Below the pieces are notes generated by a model. The model worked only from the letters and a program-made list of their open reading frames with translations, did no database searches and was not told the origin of the DNA. The translations under genes and the position numbers were made by a program. Below, piece by piece: positions 1-5,892 of a stretch of DNA of 5,946 nucleotides. This DNA is from Candidatus Hecatellales archaeon ex4484_218 (GTDB lineage Archaea; Thermoproteota; Bathyarchaeia; Hecatellales; Hecatellaceae): positions 1 through 5,946 of the forward strand of contig NJEB01000079.1 of the NCBI GenBank assembly GCA_002254975.1. Direction: 5' to 3'. Position 1 is the first letter of the stretch, and the number at the start of each line of letters is the position of its first letter.

Positions 1-26
1 TTAAAGTTTCAGTTTAACAAAAATAA

Positions 27-48
27 AAGATTTTAAACCCAAAATCTT
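27..48. repeat. Short AT-rich hairpin in the leader of rpoD
   Basis: AAGATTTT at 27-34 and AAAATCTT at 41-48 are perfect 8-base inverted arms around a 6-base loop (AAACCC). It lies about 34 bases before the rpoD start codon. No run of T follows it on the plus strand, so it does not look like a terminator for an upstream plus-strand gene. It may be a chance result of the AT-rich composition. The TTTTAAA inside it (31-37) could also serve as a weak TATA-like element. Function not established. Confidence 0.2.
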
Positions 49-81
49 ATTAAAAACGAGGAAAAATTAAGAGGAAAGTCC

Positions 82-894
82 ATGGAAATAAAAATTTTAG
101 AGTTAACAGAAAACAAGGCAAAATTTGTTCTTTCAGGTTGTAGTCCAGCTTTTGCAAATGCAATTAGAAGAATAATTATTAGTGAAGTTCCATCAATGGC
201 TATTGATGATGTTTTTGTATATGAAAATAGTTCAGTTTTAAATGATGAATTTATTGCTCATAGGTTAGGTTTAATCCCTCTAAAAACAGACCTAGATAGT
301 TATGTTCTTCCTGAAAAATGTAAATGTAAAAGTGAGATGGGCTGTAACCGATGTAGAGTTGTGGGAACTCTTGATGTTGAAGCTACAGATTCAAGAAAAA
401 CAGTTTATTCTGGAGACCTAAAATTTGAGGACCCTGATATCAAGCCTGTTACAGATAAAATACCTATAGTTAAACTTGAGGCTGGACAAAAGCTTAAATT
501 GGAGGTTCATGCAAAACTTGGAACTGGAAAACAACATGCAAAATGGCAACCTGTTTCAACATGTGCCTACAAATACATGCCTAACATAACCATAAGCAAA
601 AAAATATGTGATAATTGTGGTTTATGTGTTGAAGCATGCCCTAAAAAAGTTTTAAGTTTAGAGGATGGAAAACTTAAGGTTGTTGACTTATTAAAATGTA
701 CCCTATGTAAAGAATGTATGAATGTTTGTCCAAAACAACCACCAGCAATAAAAGTTGAAGCTGATGAAACAACTTTTATTTTTACAGTTGAATCTACAGG
801 TTGTTTACCTGTAAAAAGAATTTTAGTTGAGGCTGCTGAAATCCTTAAAAGTAAGGTTGAAGAATTATCCAAAGAAGCTAAAGGTTTGGGCTAG
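82..894 (+). CDS. rpoD: DNA-directed RNA polymerase subunit D (Rpo3) with two-cluster ferredoxin domain
   Basis: This 270-residue protein is the archaeal counterpart of eukaryotic RPB3 and bacterial alpha. It pairs with subunit L to nucleate assembly of the polymerase core in the cytoplasm. The N-terminal dimerisation part is clear (ANAIRRIIISEVPSMAID at 25-42; IAHRLGLIPL at 58-67). A Cys cluster follows at C80, C82, C88 and C91, a position known as a zinc-type loop in relatives. A ferredoxin insert spans about 168-225, with two full CxxCxxCxxxCP motifs: C176, C179, C182, C186 and C206, C209, C212, C216. Both should therefore hold [4Fe-4S] clusters. The dimerisation fold resumes at 226-265. 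Length matches archaeal homologues (about 265). The ATG at 82 has a GAGG Shine-Dalgarno at 71-74. The gene is followed after 5 bases by L18e. In most archaea it sits downstream of rps13-rps4-rps11, which would lie outside the window if present. Confidence 0.97.
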   Translation: MEIKILELTENKAKFVLSGCSPAFANAIRRIIISEVPSMAIDDVFVYENSSVLNDEFIAHRLGLIPLKTDLDSYVLPEKCKCKSEMGCNRCRVVGTLDVEATDSRKTVYSGDLKFEDPDIKPVTDKIPIVKLEAGQKLKLEVHAKLGTGKQHAKWQPVSTCAYKYMPNITISKKICDNCGLCVEACPKKVLSLEDGKLKVVDLLKCTLCKECMNVCPKQPPAIKVEADETTFIFTVESTGCLPVKRILVEAAEILKSKVEELSKEAKGLG

Positions 895-899
895 GAGAA

Positions 900-1259
900 A
901 TGAAGCTTCCAATTCAAAATCCTGAAAGAAAAAATTTGATAAGTTTTCTTAGGAAAAAAGCTAGAGAAAATAATGCAAATATTTGGAGAACAATAGCTGA
1001 ATTTTTGGAAAAACCTAGAAGAAGAAGGGTTGCAGTAAACGTTAGTAGGATAAACAGGTATACAAAAGAAAATGAGGTTGTTGTTGTTCCAGGAAAAACT
1101 TTAAGTGCAGGAATTTTAAACCATCCGGTAACAGTTGCAGCTTTTGCTTTCTCTGAAAAAGCAAAACAAAAAATAGAGAAAGTTGGAGGTAAATGTATAA
1201 GTATTCAAGAGCTTGTAAACCAGAATCCAAAAGGCTCAAACATAAAAATAATAACCTAA
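900..1259 (+). CDS. rpl18e: 50S ribosomal protein L18e
   Basis: This is a 119-residue large-subunit ribosomal protein of the archaeal/eukaryotic L18e family, distantly related to bacterial L15, and it is full length for the family (about 120). The basic N-terminal half contains KPRRRRVAVNVSRINRY (38-54). The family core is GKTLSAGILNHPVTVAAFAF (65-84), followed by SEKAKQKIEKVGGK. The ATG at 900 lies 5 bases after the rpoD stop codon. An AGGAGA Shine-Dalgarno overlaps that stop (893-898), with unusually tight spacing, so co-transcription and coupled translation with rpoD are likely. The rpoD-rpl18e-rpl13-rps9 order is the standard archaeal arrangement and supports the call. Confidence 0.96.
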   Translation: MKLPIQNPERKNLISFLRKKARENNANIWRTIAEFLEKPRRRRVAVNVSRINRYTKENEVVVVPGKTLSAGILNHPVTVAAFAFSEKAKQKIEKVGGKCISIQELVNQNPKGSNIKIIT

Positions 1260-1284
1260 AAATTTTAGTTATGCTTATTTTTGT
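1256..1284 (+). terminator. Possible U-rich terminator after rpl18e
   Basis: CTAAAAATTTTAG (1256-1268) is a perfect palindrome around one central base that includes the L18e stop codon. It is followed by TTATTTTTGTT (1274-1284). Archaeal RNA polymerase often stops at U-rich tracts, and a new promoter follows immediately, so a transcript end here is reasonable. The evidence is compositional only. Confidence 0.3.
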
Positions 1285-1297
1285 TAAGGTTTAACAT

Positions 1298-1310
1298 AAA
1301 ACTTTAAATA
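1298..1310 (+). promoter_or_regulatory. Archaeal promoter (BRE/TATA) for rpl13-rps9
   Basis: In the 97-base gap between L18e and L13, AAAAC (1298-1302) directly precedes TTTAAATA (1303-1310), a good match to an archaeal BRE plus TATA box. A start site about 25 bases downstream would fall near 1332-1336. That leaves a leader of about 22 bases carrying the AGGGG Shine-Dalgarno before the L13 ATG at 1357. Nothing else recognisable lies in the gap. It implies that rpl13-rps9 can be transcribed independently of rpoD-rpl18e. Confidence 0.5.
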
Positions 1311-1356
1311 TGGTTTTTTCTTCCCAAATATCCATCAATCCTTTAGGGGCTTGTTT

Positions 1357-1809
1357 ATGGTTACAAAGGTTCCTCATGACGCAACCATTATTGATGCCTC
1401 AAATTTGATTGTTGGTAGGTTGGCTAGTATTGTTGCTAAAAGACTTTTGATGGGTGAAAAAATAGCTATAGTTAATGCTGAAAAAGCTGTTTATGCTGGT
1501 AGAAAAAAGGCTAAGGTTGAAGAATTTAAAAAGTTTTTTGAGATTGTTGGAAGAACAAACCCAAAATATGGGCCTAAACATTACCGTAGACCTGACACAA
1601 TCCTACGTAGGGTTATTAGAGGAATGCTTCCTATGGATAAAGCTAAGGGTAGAAAAGCCTTTAAACGTTTAAAAGTTTATGTTGGAATTCCACCTGAAGC
1701 TATGGATAGGGAAGCTCAAACAATAAATGAAGCTTCAGCCTCAAAATTAAAATGTAGCTATGTCTATTTGGGTAAGGTAGCTGAAGAATTTGGTTGGAAG
1801 GAGGTTTAG
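1357..1809 (+). CDS. rpl13: 50S ribosomal protein L13
   Basis: This 150-residue large-subunit ribosomal protein (universal L13/uL13 family, archaeal form) opens with the typical [17 protein letters not shown] (8-24) and [13 protein letters not shown] (39-51). It carries the family signature region [19 protein letters not shown] (84-102), followed by LKVYVGIP (105-112). I chose the ATG at 1357 because AGGGG at 1345-1349 sits 7 bases before it. A TTG two codons earlier (1351) would leave almost no spacing. The C-terminal codons contain the Shine-Dalgarno for S9, so the pair is translationally linked. All conserved blocks are present with no sign of truncation. Confidence 0.96.
   Translation: MVTKVPHDATIIDASNLIVGRLASIVAKRLLMGEKIAIVNAEKAVYAGRKKAKVEEFKKFFEIVGRTNPKYGPKHYRRPDTILRRVIRGMLPMDKAKGRKAFKRLKVYVGIPPEAMDREAQTINEASASKLKCSYVYLGKVAEEFGWKEV
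1798..1805 (+). promoter_or_regulatory. Strong Shine-Dalgarno site deciding the S9 start
   Basis: AAGGAGGT is a full-length match to the anti-Shine-Dalgarno sequence. It lies inside the last codons of L13, 9 bases before the ATG at 1815. It argues for the ATG rather than the in-frame TTG at 1794, which lies upstream of the site. Confidence 0.8.
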
Positions 1810-1814
1810 CGGAA

Positions 1815-2225
1815 ATGCCTGCAAGAAAACTTGCATTGATAGCAACTGGAAAAAGAAAAACAGCTATAGCTAGAGCTGTAATTAGACCTGGAAATGGAAA
1901 CATCAGAATAAATAATATTCCTTTGGAGGTCTACCAACCTGAGGTTGCAAAATGGAAAATTATGGAGCCGTTAATGCTTGCAGGAGACCTATGGAAACAG
2001 GTAGATATAGATGTAAATGTTAAGGGTGGAGGTTTTATGGGTCAAGCTGAAGCTGTAAGAATGAGTATTGCTAGAGGACTTGTAACCTGGTTTAAAAGCT
2101 CTAAACTAAAAAAGCTTTTTATAAGTTATGACCGTTCCATGATTGCTGGAGACCCAAGAAGAAAAGAAATGAAAAAGTTTGGTGGACCGGGAGCTAGAAG
2201 AAGAAGACAAAAATCTTACAGGTAA
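1815..2225 (+). CDS. rps9: 30S ribosomal protein S9
   Basis: This 136-residue small-subunit ribosomal protein (uS9) has a basic C-terminal tail that reaches the P-site tRNA. It begins with [19 protein letters not shown] (10-28) and has the signature [20 protein letters not shown] at 71-90. It ends in [14 protein letters not shown], the characteristic C-terminus with a terminal arginine, so it is complete. The ATG at 1815 is 5 bases after the L13 stop. The usual downstream genes rpoN and rpoK are missing. Instead the stop codon is only 4 bases from the stop of a convergent minus-strand gene, so the archaeal rpoD cluster is broken here. Confidence 0.97.
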   Translation: MPARKLALIATGKRKTAIARAVIRPGNGNIRINNIPLEVYQPEVAKWKIMEPLMLAGDLWKQVDIDVNVKGGGFMGQAEAVRMSIARGLVTWFKSSKLKKLFISYDRSMIAGDPRRKEMKKFGGPGARRRRQKSYR

Positions 2226-2229
2226 ATTT

Positions 2230-2986
2230 TCAGTCAGATATGGTTTTTACACCTACCCAATCTGTTTTAACCTTATAAACCTCCCCACCAACATTTCGTA
2301 TTGCTTGAGCAACTTTTAACCATTCTTTGGGTTTAACTAAAGCAATCATACATCCCCCTCCCCCTCCACCAGTAAGTTTTGCTCCTAAGGCTCCAGCATT
2401 TTTAGCAGCATTTATAAGCAAATCAAGTTTTGGATGGGAAACACCAATATTAGAAAGTATTTTTTGGTTTTCATCCATAAGACTTCCAAGTTTATCCCAG
2501 TCTCCATTTTTTAAAGCTTTAACAGCCTCTAAAACAATTTTTTCAGCTGTTTCAAGCATAGATTCAACAAGTTTTTTTCTTTCCCTTTTTAGCTTATCAA
2601 CTTTTTTGACAAATTTTCCTGTAATTCTTCTAATACCAGTATTTCCAACAACAAAAATTGGTTGTTTTTGTAGTTTTAAAGATTGAATTGGTGACCCTAA
2701 CTTGTAAAGAATTATTCCCTTCAATTGAATGTTTAGAATATTTTAAAACCTCTTCAACAGCTAATCTTACCGGATTTAAAATTTTTTTACCGGTTAAACC
2801 ACCTTTTAAATCAAAATATTTACCATCTCTATAAATTCCTTCAACTTCAAAATTTTTTGATAAAATATACAATCCTTTTTGATTCCAATCTTTAACCTTT
2901 ACTTTTGCATGAAGGTTTACAGCCATACTAAGAGCTGGAGAACCATGAACACAAAAATGTTCACCTTTAAACTTATATTTTTCCAT
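2230..2986 (-). pseudogene. mvk: Mevalonate kinase, disrupted by two apparent deletions
   Basis: Mevalonate kinase (GHMP family) phosphorylates mevalonate on the route to archaeal isoprenoid lipids. Two pieces are visible. The upstream piece starts at GEHFCVHGSPALSMAVNL (GGT codon near 2965) and runs to KHSIEG (near 2717). The downstream piece, one frame over, runs from GIILYKLGSPI (near 2718) through PIFVVGNTG and the C-terminal GHMP motif GAKLTGGGGGGCMIAL to a TGA at 2230-2232. Compared with the family (about 310-320 residues), the first dozen residues with the PGK lysine are missing. About 65 residues between the pieces are also missing, and these hold the GLGSSAA nucleotide loop and the catalytic Asp region. 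The ATG at 2986 is probably not a real start, since its first six codons are shifted tail of the SCP2-like gene. The remaining sequence has no stops and conserved residues, so the damage is recent or is an assembly error. The homology call is firm; the cause is open. Confidence 0.85.
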
Positions 2987-3276
2987 TTAATTCTTCCACG
3001 AAGTAAATCTTGAGGACTAATTCTTCTTTCCTCAATTATTTTTTGAAAAATTTCCTTGCTTGTTTCAAGATACATATCTTCTTCATGGTTTTCTGACGAA
3101 ATTTCCAGTTTTACCTCGTTAGGTGAAAGATGAAAAATGTAAATCGCATCATCTTTAACATTTAAAGTAACAATCCTACCAGCATACTTTTCAAGAATTT
3201 TTTGGTATTCAGATTTAAATTTAACTCGATTGTTAAATTTTTTTACAGCATTTTCAAGAACTTCTTGGAAAGCCAT
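2917..3276 (-). CDS. Small SCP2-like (sterol-carrier fold) protein, C-terminus altered
   Basis: This is a 119-residue open frame, of which about the first 104 residues look authentic. The pattern matches SCP2 sterol-carrier domains in outline: a strand-rich middle (YAGRIVTLNVKDDAIYIFHL at 31-50), an acidic stretch, then DMYLETSKEIFQKII (67-81), SPQDLLRGRIKWKNISLK (87-104). The last of these corresponds to the 'SPxxAFxxGKLKIKGDxxLA' segment. SCP2 domains bind lipid-like ligands; a specific role here is unknown. From residue 105 the frame reads out-of-register mevalonate kinase DNA (hydrophobic VNIFVFMVLQLLVWL), so the native C-terminal 10-20 residues seem lost with the start of that kinase. 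The ATG at 3276 has a TATA-like element about 29 bases upstream. The family call is by motif reading only and could be wrong; the C-terminal anomaly is clearer than the function. Confidence 0.6.
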   Translation of the reverse strand: MAFQEVLENAVKKFNNRVKFKSEYQKILEKYAGRIVTLNVKDDAIYIFHLSPNEVKLEISSENHEEDMYLETSKEIFQKIIEERRISPQDLLRGRIKWKNISLKVNIFVFMVLQLLVWL

Positions 3277-3297
3277 ATAGGTTATTAAGCCTAAAAT

Positions 3298-3313
3298 CTT
3301 AAATTTAAAATTT
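3298..3313 (-). promoter_or_regulatory. TATA-like element for the SCP2-like gene
   Basis: On the minus strand the 41-base gap after the radical SAM gene contains AAATTTTAAATTTAAG (3313-3298). Its centre is about 29 bases before the ATG at 3276, which fits an archaeal TATA box driving a nearly leaderless mRNA. No clear Shine-Dalgarno is seen before the ATG. Support is moderate because the whole region is AT-rich. Confidence 0.35.
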
Positions 3314-3317
3314 ACTC

Positions 3318-4211
3318 TTAAAAAATTCTTAACTTAGTTTGAATTTGACAGTAAGCTGTCCCATCACAAATGGTTGTGTTAAGCTGAGGTAAATTTTCTC
3401 TACAAGAAGCAAAATTTAGGTTTTGACTTAAAACTATAGACCTAAATTTTTTAATGTATTTAAACCTTAATTCTTCCGGAAGATATAGATACCCTGCAAT
3501 CCGTCTCCCTCCCGAGTAAATTTTTTTAAGCTTCTCTGAAAGTTTTGGATTTATTTTTTCCATTTTTTTAAAAAATCCTTTAGCAGGTTTTAAAGTTGAA
3601 ACTGTAACTTGTTTAACACCTACACTTGCTAGGGTTGAAACAAGTAGTTTAAAGTCTTTTTCATCATCATTTAAAAATGGAATAATCGGGTCTATCCTAG
3701 CTACAACAGGAATATTTTTTCTAGCTAAAAAATGGATGGCTTTAATTCTTTTTTCCGGTAATGGAGCTTTAGGTTCGATTTGTTTCGCAATTTCATCTTT
3801 AAAAGTTGTTATGGTTATAGCAACAACACTTCTAGTTTTTGTTAAAAGGTCTAAATCTCTAACTACAAGATTTGATTTTGTAACAATTAAAATGGGGAAA
3901 CCATACTTAACTAAGACTTCTAAGCATTTCCTTGTTAATCTTAATTTTTCCTCTATGGGCTGGTAAGGGTCTGTGCTATCACTAAGCATTACCGGAAGTT
4001 TTGGTTTAGTATTTTTAACCATAGCCTCAACAGCTTCAATAAGATGGTATCTTGGTTTTAAGGGTCCTACAAATGATGGAAATTTTACAGCATAACAGTA
4101 GACACAACCATGACCACATCTTCCAAGATAAGGGTTTAAATTGTATTTTGGTGGACAAGTACAAAAAGCTTCCTTGGGTGAATTAAATTTTGGAAGTTTT
4201 TTTTGAGACAT
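3318..4211 (-). CDS. SplB-like radical SAM protein (COG1533-type)
   Basis: This 297-residue radical SAM enzyme is related to spore photoproduct lyase and the archaeal 'Rv2578c/SplB-like' group. The exact substrate of this group is not known to me. The cluster motif is in NPYLGRCGHGCVYCYA (26-41): C32-x3-C36-x2-C39, which ligates the SAM-binding [4Fe-4S] cluster. An additional CTCPPKY motif (C17, C19) precedes it, and three cysteines sit near the C-terminus (C270, C282, C288, around FASCRE and ICDGTAYC). These are candidates for a second metal or cluster site. Further family features are DSTDPYQPIEEKLRLTR (78-94) and VVARIDPIIPFLND (169-182), typical of the TIM-barrel strands. The ATG directly abuts the stop codon of the XPF gene with zero spacing, so the two are co-transcribed. 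A weak GGATG lies 8 bases before the start. The link to DNA repair is inferred from the neighbours and distant SplB kinship. Confidence 0.88.
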   Translation of the reverse strand: MSQKKLPKFNSPKEAFCTCPPKYNLNPYLGRCGHGCVYCYAVKFPSFVGPLKPRYHLIEAVEAMVKNTKPKLPVMLSDSTDPYQPIEEKLRLTRKCLEVLVKYGFPILIVTKSNLVVRDLDLLTKTRSVVAITITTFKDEIAKQIEPKAPLPEKRIKAIHFLARKNIPVVARIDPIIPFLNDDEKDFKLLVSTLASVGVKQVTVSTLKPAKGFFKKMEKINPKLSEKLKKIYSGGRRIAGYLYLPEELRFKYIKKFRSIVLSQNLNFASCRENLPQLNTTICDGTAYCQIQTKLRIF

Positions 4212-4901
4212 TTAGGTTTCATCCAAAATTTTTTGGTATCCTTCCTTTGGTTGAGGTTTATAGGGTGAGTCTAAAAGCTCACAAATTTTTTCAATTTTAC
4301 TTTTACCCAAACCCTCAATAAGCATAAGTTCTCTTTTAGATGCTTGAAAAATTTTTCTTACACTTCTAAATCTTCTTAACATTTTATCAGCAAGTTTTAA
4401 ACCAACACCAGGCAAAGAGGAAACAACATAAAGTTGATGGTCAGCTAAACTTTTTATTTTTCTTCTTTCTCTTAAAACTGGTTCAATAGGTTTTATTTCT
4501 TGAGCTTGATTTGCCAAAATTTTTATTAGTTCTGCTGTTTGATTAGGGTTAGCTGTAAAGAAAATATGTACACCATATCGAATAGAGAGTGATGTTAAAG
4601 CTCCCCAAATAGACCTTGGTTTGGGAAATGTTTCTAAAGTTTCTTGAAGGTTTCCCTCAACTAAAAAAATTGGGTTTTGATAAGTTTCAACAAGCCTGTA
4701 AGCTTGATTAAAAAGTCTACCTGAAATCATAGATGAAACAAAATCTTCAACATTTTTTCTTTCAACAGCATAATCATTGGGTAAAATATAATCTCCAACA
4801 GTTAAATTTTGATAGATAACCTTTACACCTAACTTTGAAAGAATTAAAGGTACACCTGAATCTTTTTCCCTAAAATCAACATAAATTTTAATATTTTCCA
4901 T
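4212..4901 (-). CDS. xpf: XPF/ERCC4-type structure-specific endonuclease (short archaeal form)
   Basis: This 229-residue nuclease cuts branched and flap DNA 3' side structures in repair and fork processing. It lacks the helicase domain found in euryarchaeal Hef, matching the short crenarchaeal XPF that works with PCNA. The ERCC4 nuclease core spans about 1-135: VDFREKDSGVP (8-18), VGDYIL (35-40) and the catalytic ERKNVEDF (47-54, ERKxxxD), followed by GRLFNQAYRL (61-70). Tandem helix-hairpin-helix motifs are SLPGVGLKLADKML (162-175) and LIEGLGKSKIEKI (194-206). The tail YQKILDET has Q-x-x-L spacing but lacks the aromatic pair of a standard PCNA-binding box, so clamp binding is uncertain. The ATG at 4901 has no good Shine-Dalgarno but has a TATA-like element about 25 bases upstream, suggesting a leaderless mRNA. 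The stop codon abuts the radical SAM ATG. Confidence 0.94.
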   Translation of the reverse strand: MENIKIYVDFREKDSGVPLILSKLGVKVIYQNLTVGDYILPNDYAVERKNVEDFVSSMISGRLFNQAYRLVETYQNPIFLVEGNLQETLETFPKPRSIWGALTSLSIRYGVHIFFTANPNQTAELIKILANQAQEIKPIEPVLRERRKIKSLADHQLYVVSSLPGVGLKLADKMLRRFRSVRKIFQASKRELMLIEGLGKSKIEKICELLDSPYKPQPKEGYQKILDET

Positions 4902-4920
4902 GTTAATCTCAACTCTACCC

Positions 4921-4931
4921 TAAAATATTTT
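4921..4931 (-). promoter_or_regulatory. TATA-like element for the xpf-radical SAM pair
   Basis: In the 46-base gap after the glycosylase gene, the minus strand reads AAAATATTTTA (4931-4921), preceded by CCTT. Its centre is about 25 bases before the xpf ATG at 4901. That is the spacing expected when transcription starts at or next to the start codon. With no Shine-Dalgarno nearby, a leaderless transcript is the simplest reading. Confidence 0.45.
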
Positions 4932-4947
4932 AAGGTTAAAGTTAAAC

Positions 4948-5850
4948 CTAGCCTTTTTCGCTTCTATACGCAAAAAGAAGATAAACTAAAATATCCCTCA
5001 AAAATTTCCCAAACTTTTCTTCAGCAAACCTTTTAATAGTTTTAGCATCCTGAAGTTCCCCATTAAAATAAAAATAGGAAATTGTTTTTCTAACACCTAA
5101 ATCATCAGCTGGAATAACATTTAAACCCATACTTGCAACCATTACAAGCTCAGCAGTCCATCTACCAGCACCCTTAATCTTAGAAATTTTTTCAACAATT
5201 TGGTTTGGTTTAAGTTTACGTAGATTTTCAGGATTAAATTTACCTTCAAAAACTTTTAAAGAAAAATTTTTTATGTATCCAGCTTTTCTCCAACTTAAAC
5301 CACATTTTCTTAGTTCTTCAATTTTAGCTTCAGCTAAAGTTTGAGCTGAAGGAAAATCATAAAAATTTTCATTTTGAAACCTAATTTTTTCACCAAATTT
5401 TTCAACAAGATTTGCGGTAATTGTTTCTGCAACTTTAAGAGATATCTGTTGTTGAATTATAGCTTTAACTATTCCCTCAAAAATGGTTGAAGCCATTAAA
5501 CCAGCCTTACCAAAACCATACAACCTATTTTTAACCTTTTTTAAAATTTCATCCTTATCCATAAAACTATAAAGTTCTCTAACCTTACCAACACCCAACA
5601 TTAAACTTACAAGTTTAACAACTTTTCTTTTTTCATCCTTAGACAAATCTACAGTTAAAATTTTAAGTTTAGGTTTTTCTACAGAGCCTTCCGACCAAAC
5701 TTTAACTGGGATAAGTTTACCATCGATGTTAAATGCTCTAAGCCAAGCATTATCCTTTACTATGGATGGTGTTGGTCTGGAAGGTAACAGGTAAAATTTT
5801 AGTTTTAAATTAAAATTGTAGGGTGGTGGAGGATTTAAATCTATTATCAA
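4948..5850 (-). CDS. AlkA-type DNA glycosylase (HhH-GPD, 3-methyladenine/8-oxoguanine class)
   Basis: This 300-residue base-excision repair glycosylase of the HhH-GPD superfamily is closest in layout to AlkA (COG0122). An N-terminal beta-rich domain (1-95) opens with LNPPPPYNFNLKLKF. The helical core includes GIVKAIIQQQISLKVAETI (126-144), the usual start of the HhH-GPD domain. The hairpin KISKIKGAGRWTAELVMVAS is at 221-240. The catalytic loop is VIPADDLGVRKTI (245-257), with D250 the expected catalytic aspartate by analogy with AlkA D238. No C-terminal Cys cluster is present, so it is not an Nth/MutY-type [4Fe-4S] enzyme. The start shown is a TTG. No ATG or GTG is found between it and the upstream in-frame stop, and the family's usual N-terminus begins close to this point. 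Substrate range cannot be read from sequence. It lies upstream of xpf on the same strand. Confidence 0.92.
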   Translation of the reverse strand: MIIDLNPPPPYNFNLKLKFYLLPSRPTPSIVKDNAWLRAFNIDGKLIPVKVWSEGSVEKPKLKILTVDLSKDEKRKVVKLVSLMLGVGKVRELYSFMDKDEILKKVKNRLYGFGKAGLMASTIFEGIVKAIIQQQISLKVAETITANLVEKFGEKIRFQNENFYDFPSAQTLAEAKIEELRKCGLSWRKAGYIKNFSLKVFEGKFNPENLRKLKPNQIVEKISKIKGAGRWTAELVMVASMGLNVIPADDLGVRKTISYFYFNGELQDAKTIKRFAEEKFGKFLRDILVYLLFAYRSEKG

Positions 5851-5892
5851 CTTTAACCAAAAAGGTTTAACTGTTTTAGGATGTGTAAACTA

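Noticed and set aside
567..872. Minus-strand frame inside rpoD, and similar frames opposite or within rpl18e, rpl13, rps9 and the radical SAM gene.
   Set aside because: All overlap well-identified genes, lack ribosome-binding or promoter signals, and have biased shadow composition.
2343..2372. C-rich tract (plus strand) as a possible simple repeat or structure-forming element.
   Set aside because: On the minus strand it is the run of glycine codons in the C-terminal GHMP motif, which is conserved in the family.
2327..2686. Plus-strand 119-codon frame opposite the kinase C-terminal piece.
   Set aside because: It is a proline/serine/phenylalanine-rich shadow of the antisense of a recognised family and has no start signal.
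2700..2735. Programmed ribosomal frameshift or a simple sequencing indel joining the kinase pieces.
   Set aside because: A frame change alone would not restore about 65 missing residues containing the family's central motif, and no slippery heptamer with a downstream structure stands out.
2230..2986. Treating the two mevalonate kinase pieces as two separate genes or as a split two-subunit enzyme.
   Set aside because: Neither piece holds the nucleotide loop or the catalytic residues, and the second piece has only a TTG inside the first gene with no start signal. Both belong to one family in collinear order.
5851..5873. Imperfect inverted repeat (TTTAACC ... GGTTTAAC) before the glycosylase gene, and a similar one near 4931-4950.
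   Set aside because: The perfect arms are only 4-5 bases and the AAGGTTTAA-type word is common in this AT-rich sequence, so an operator cannot be supported.
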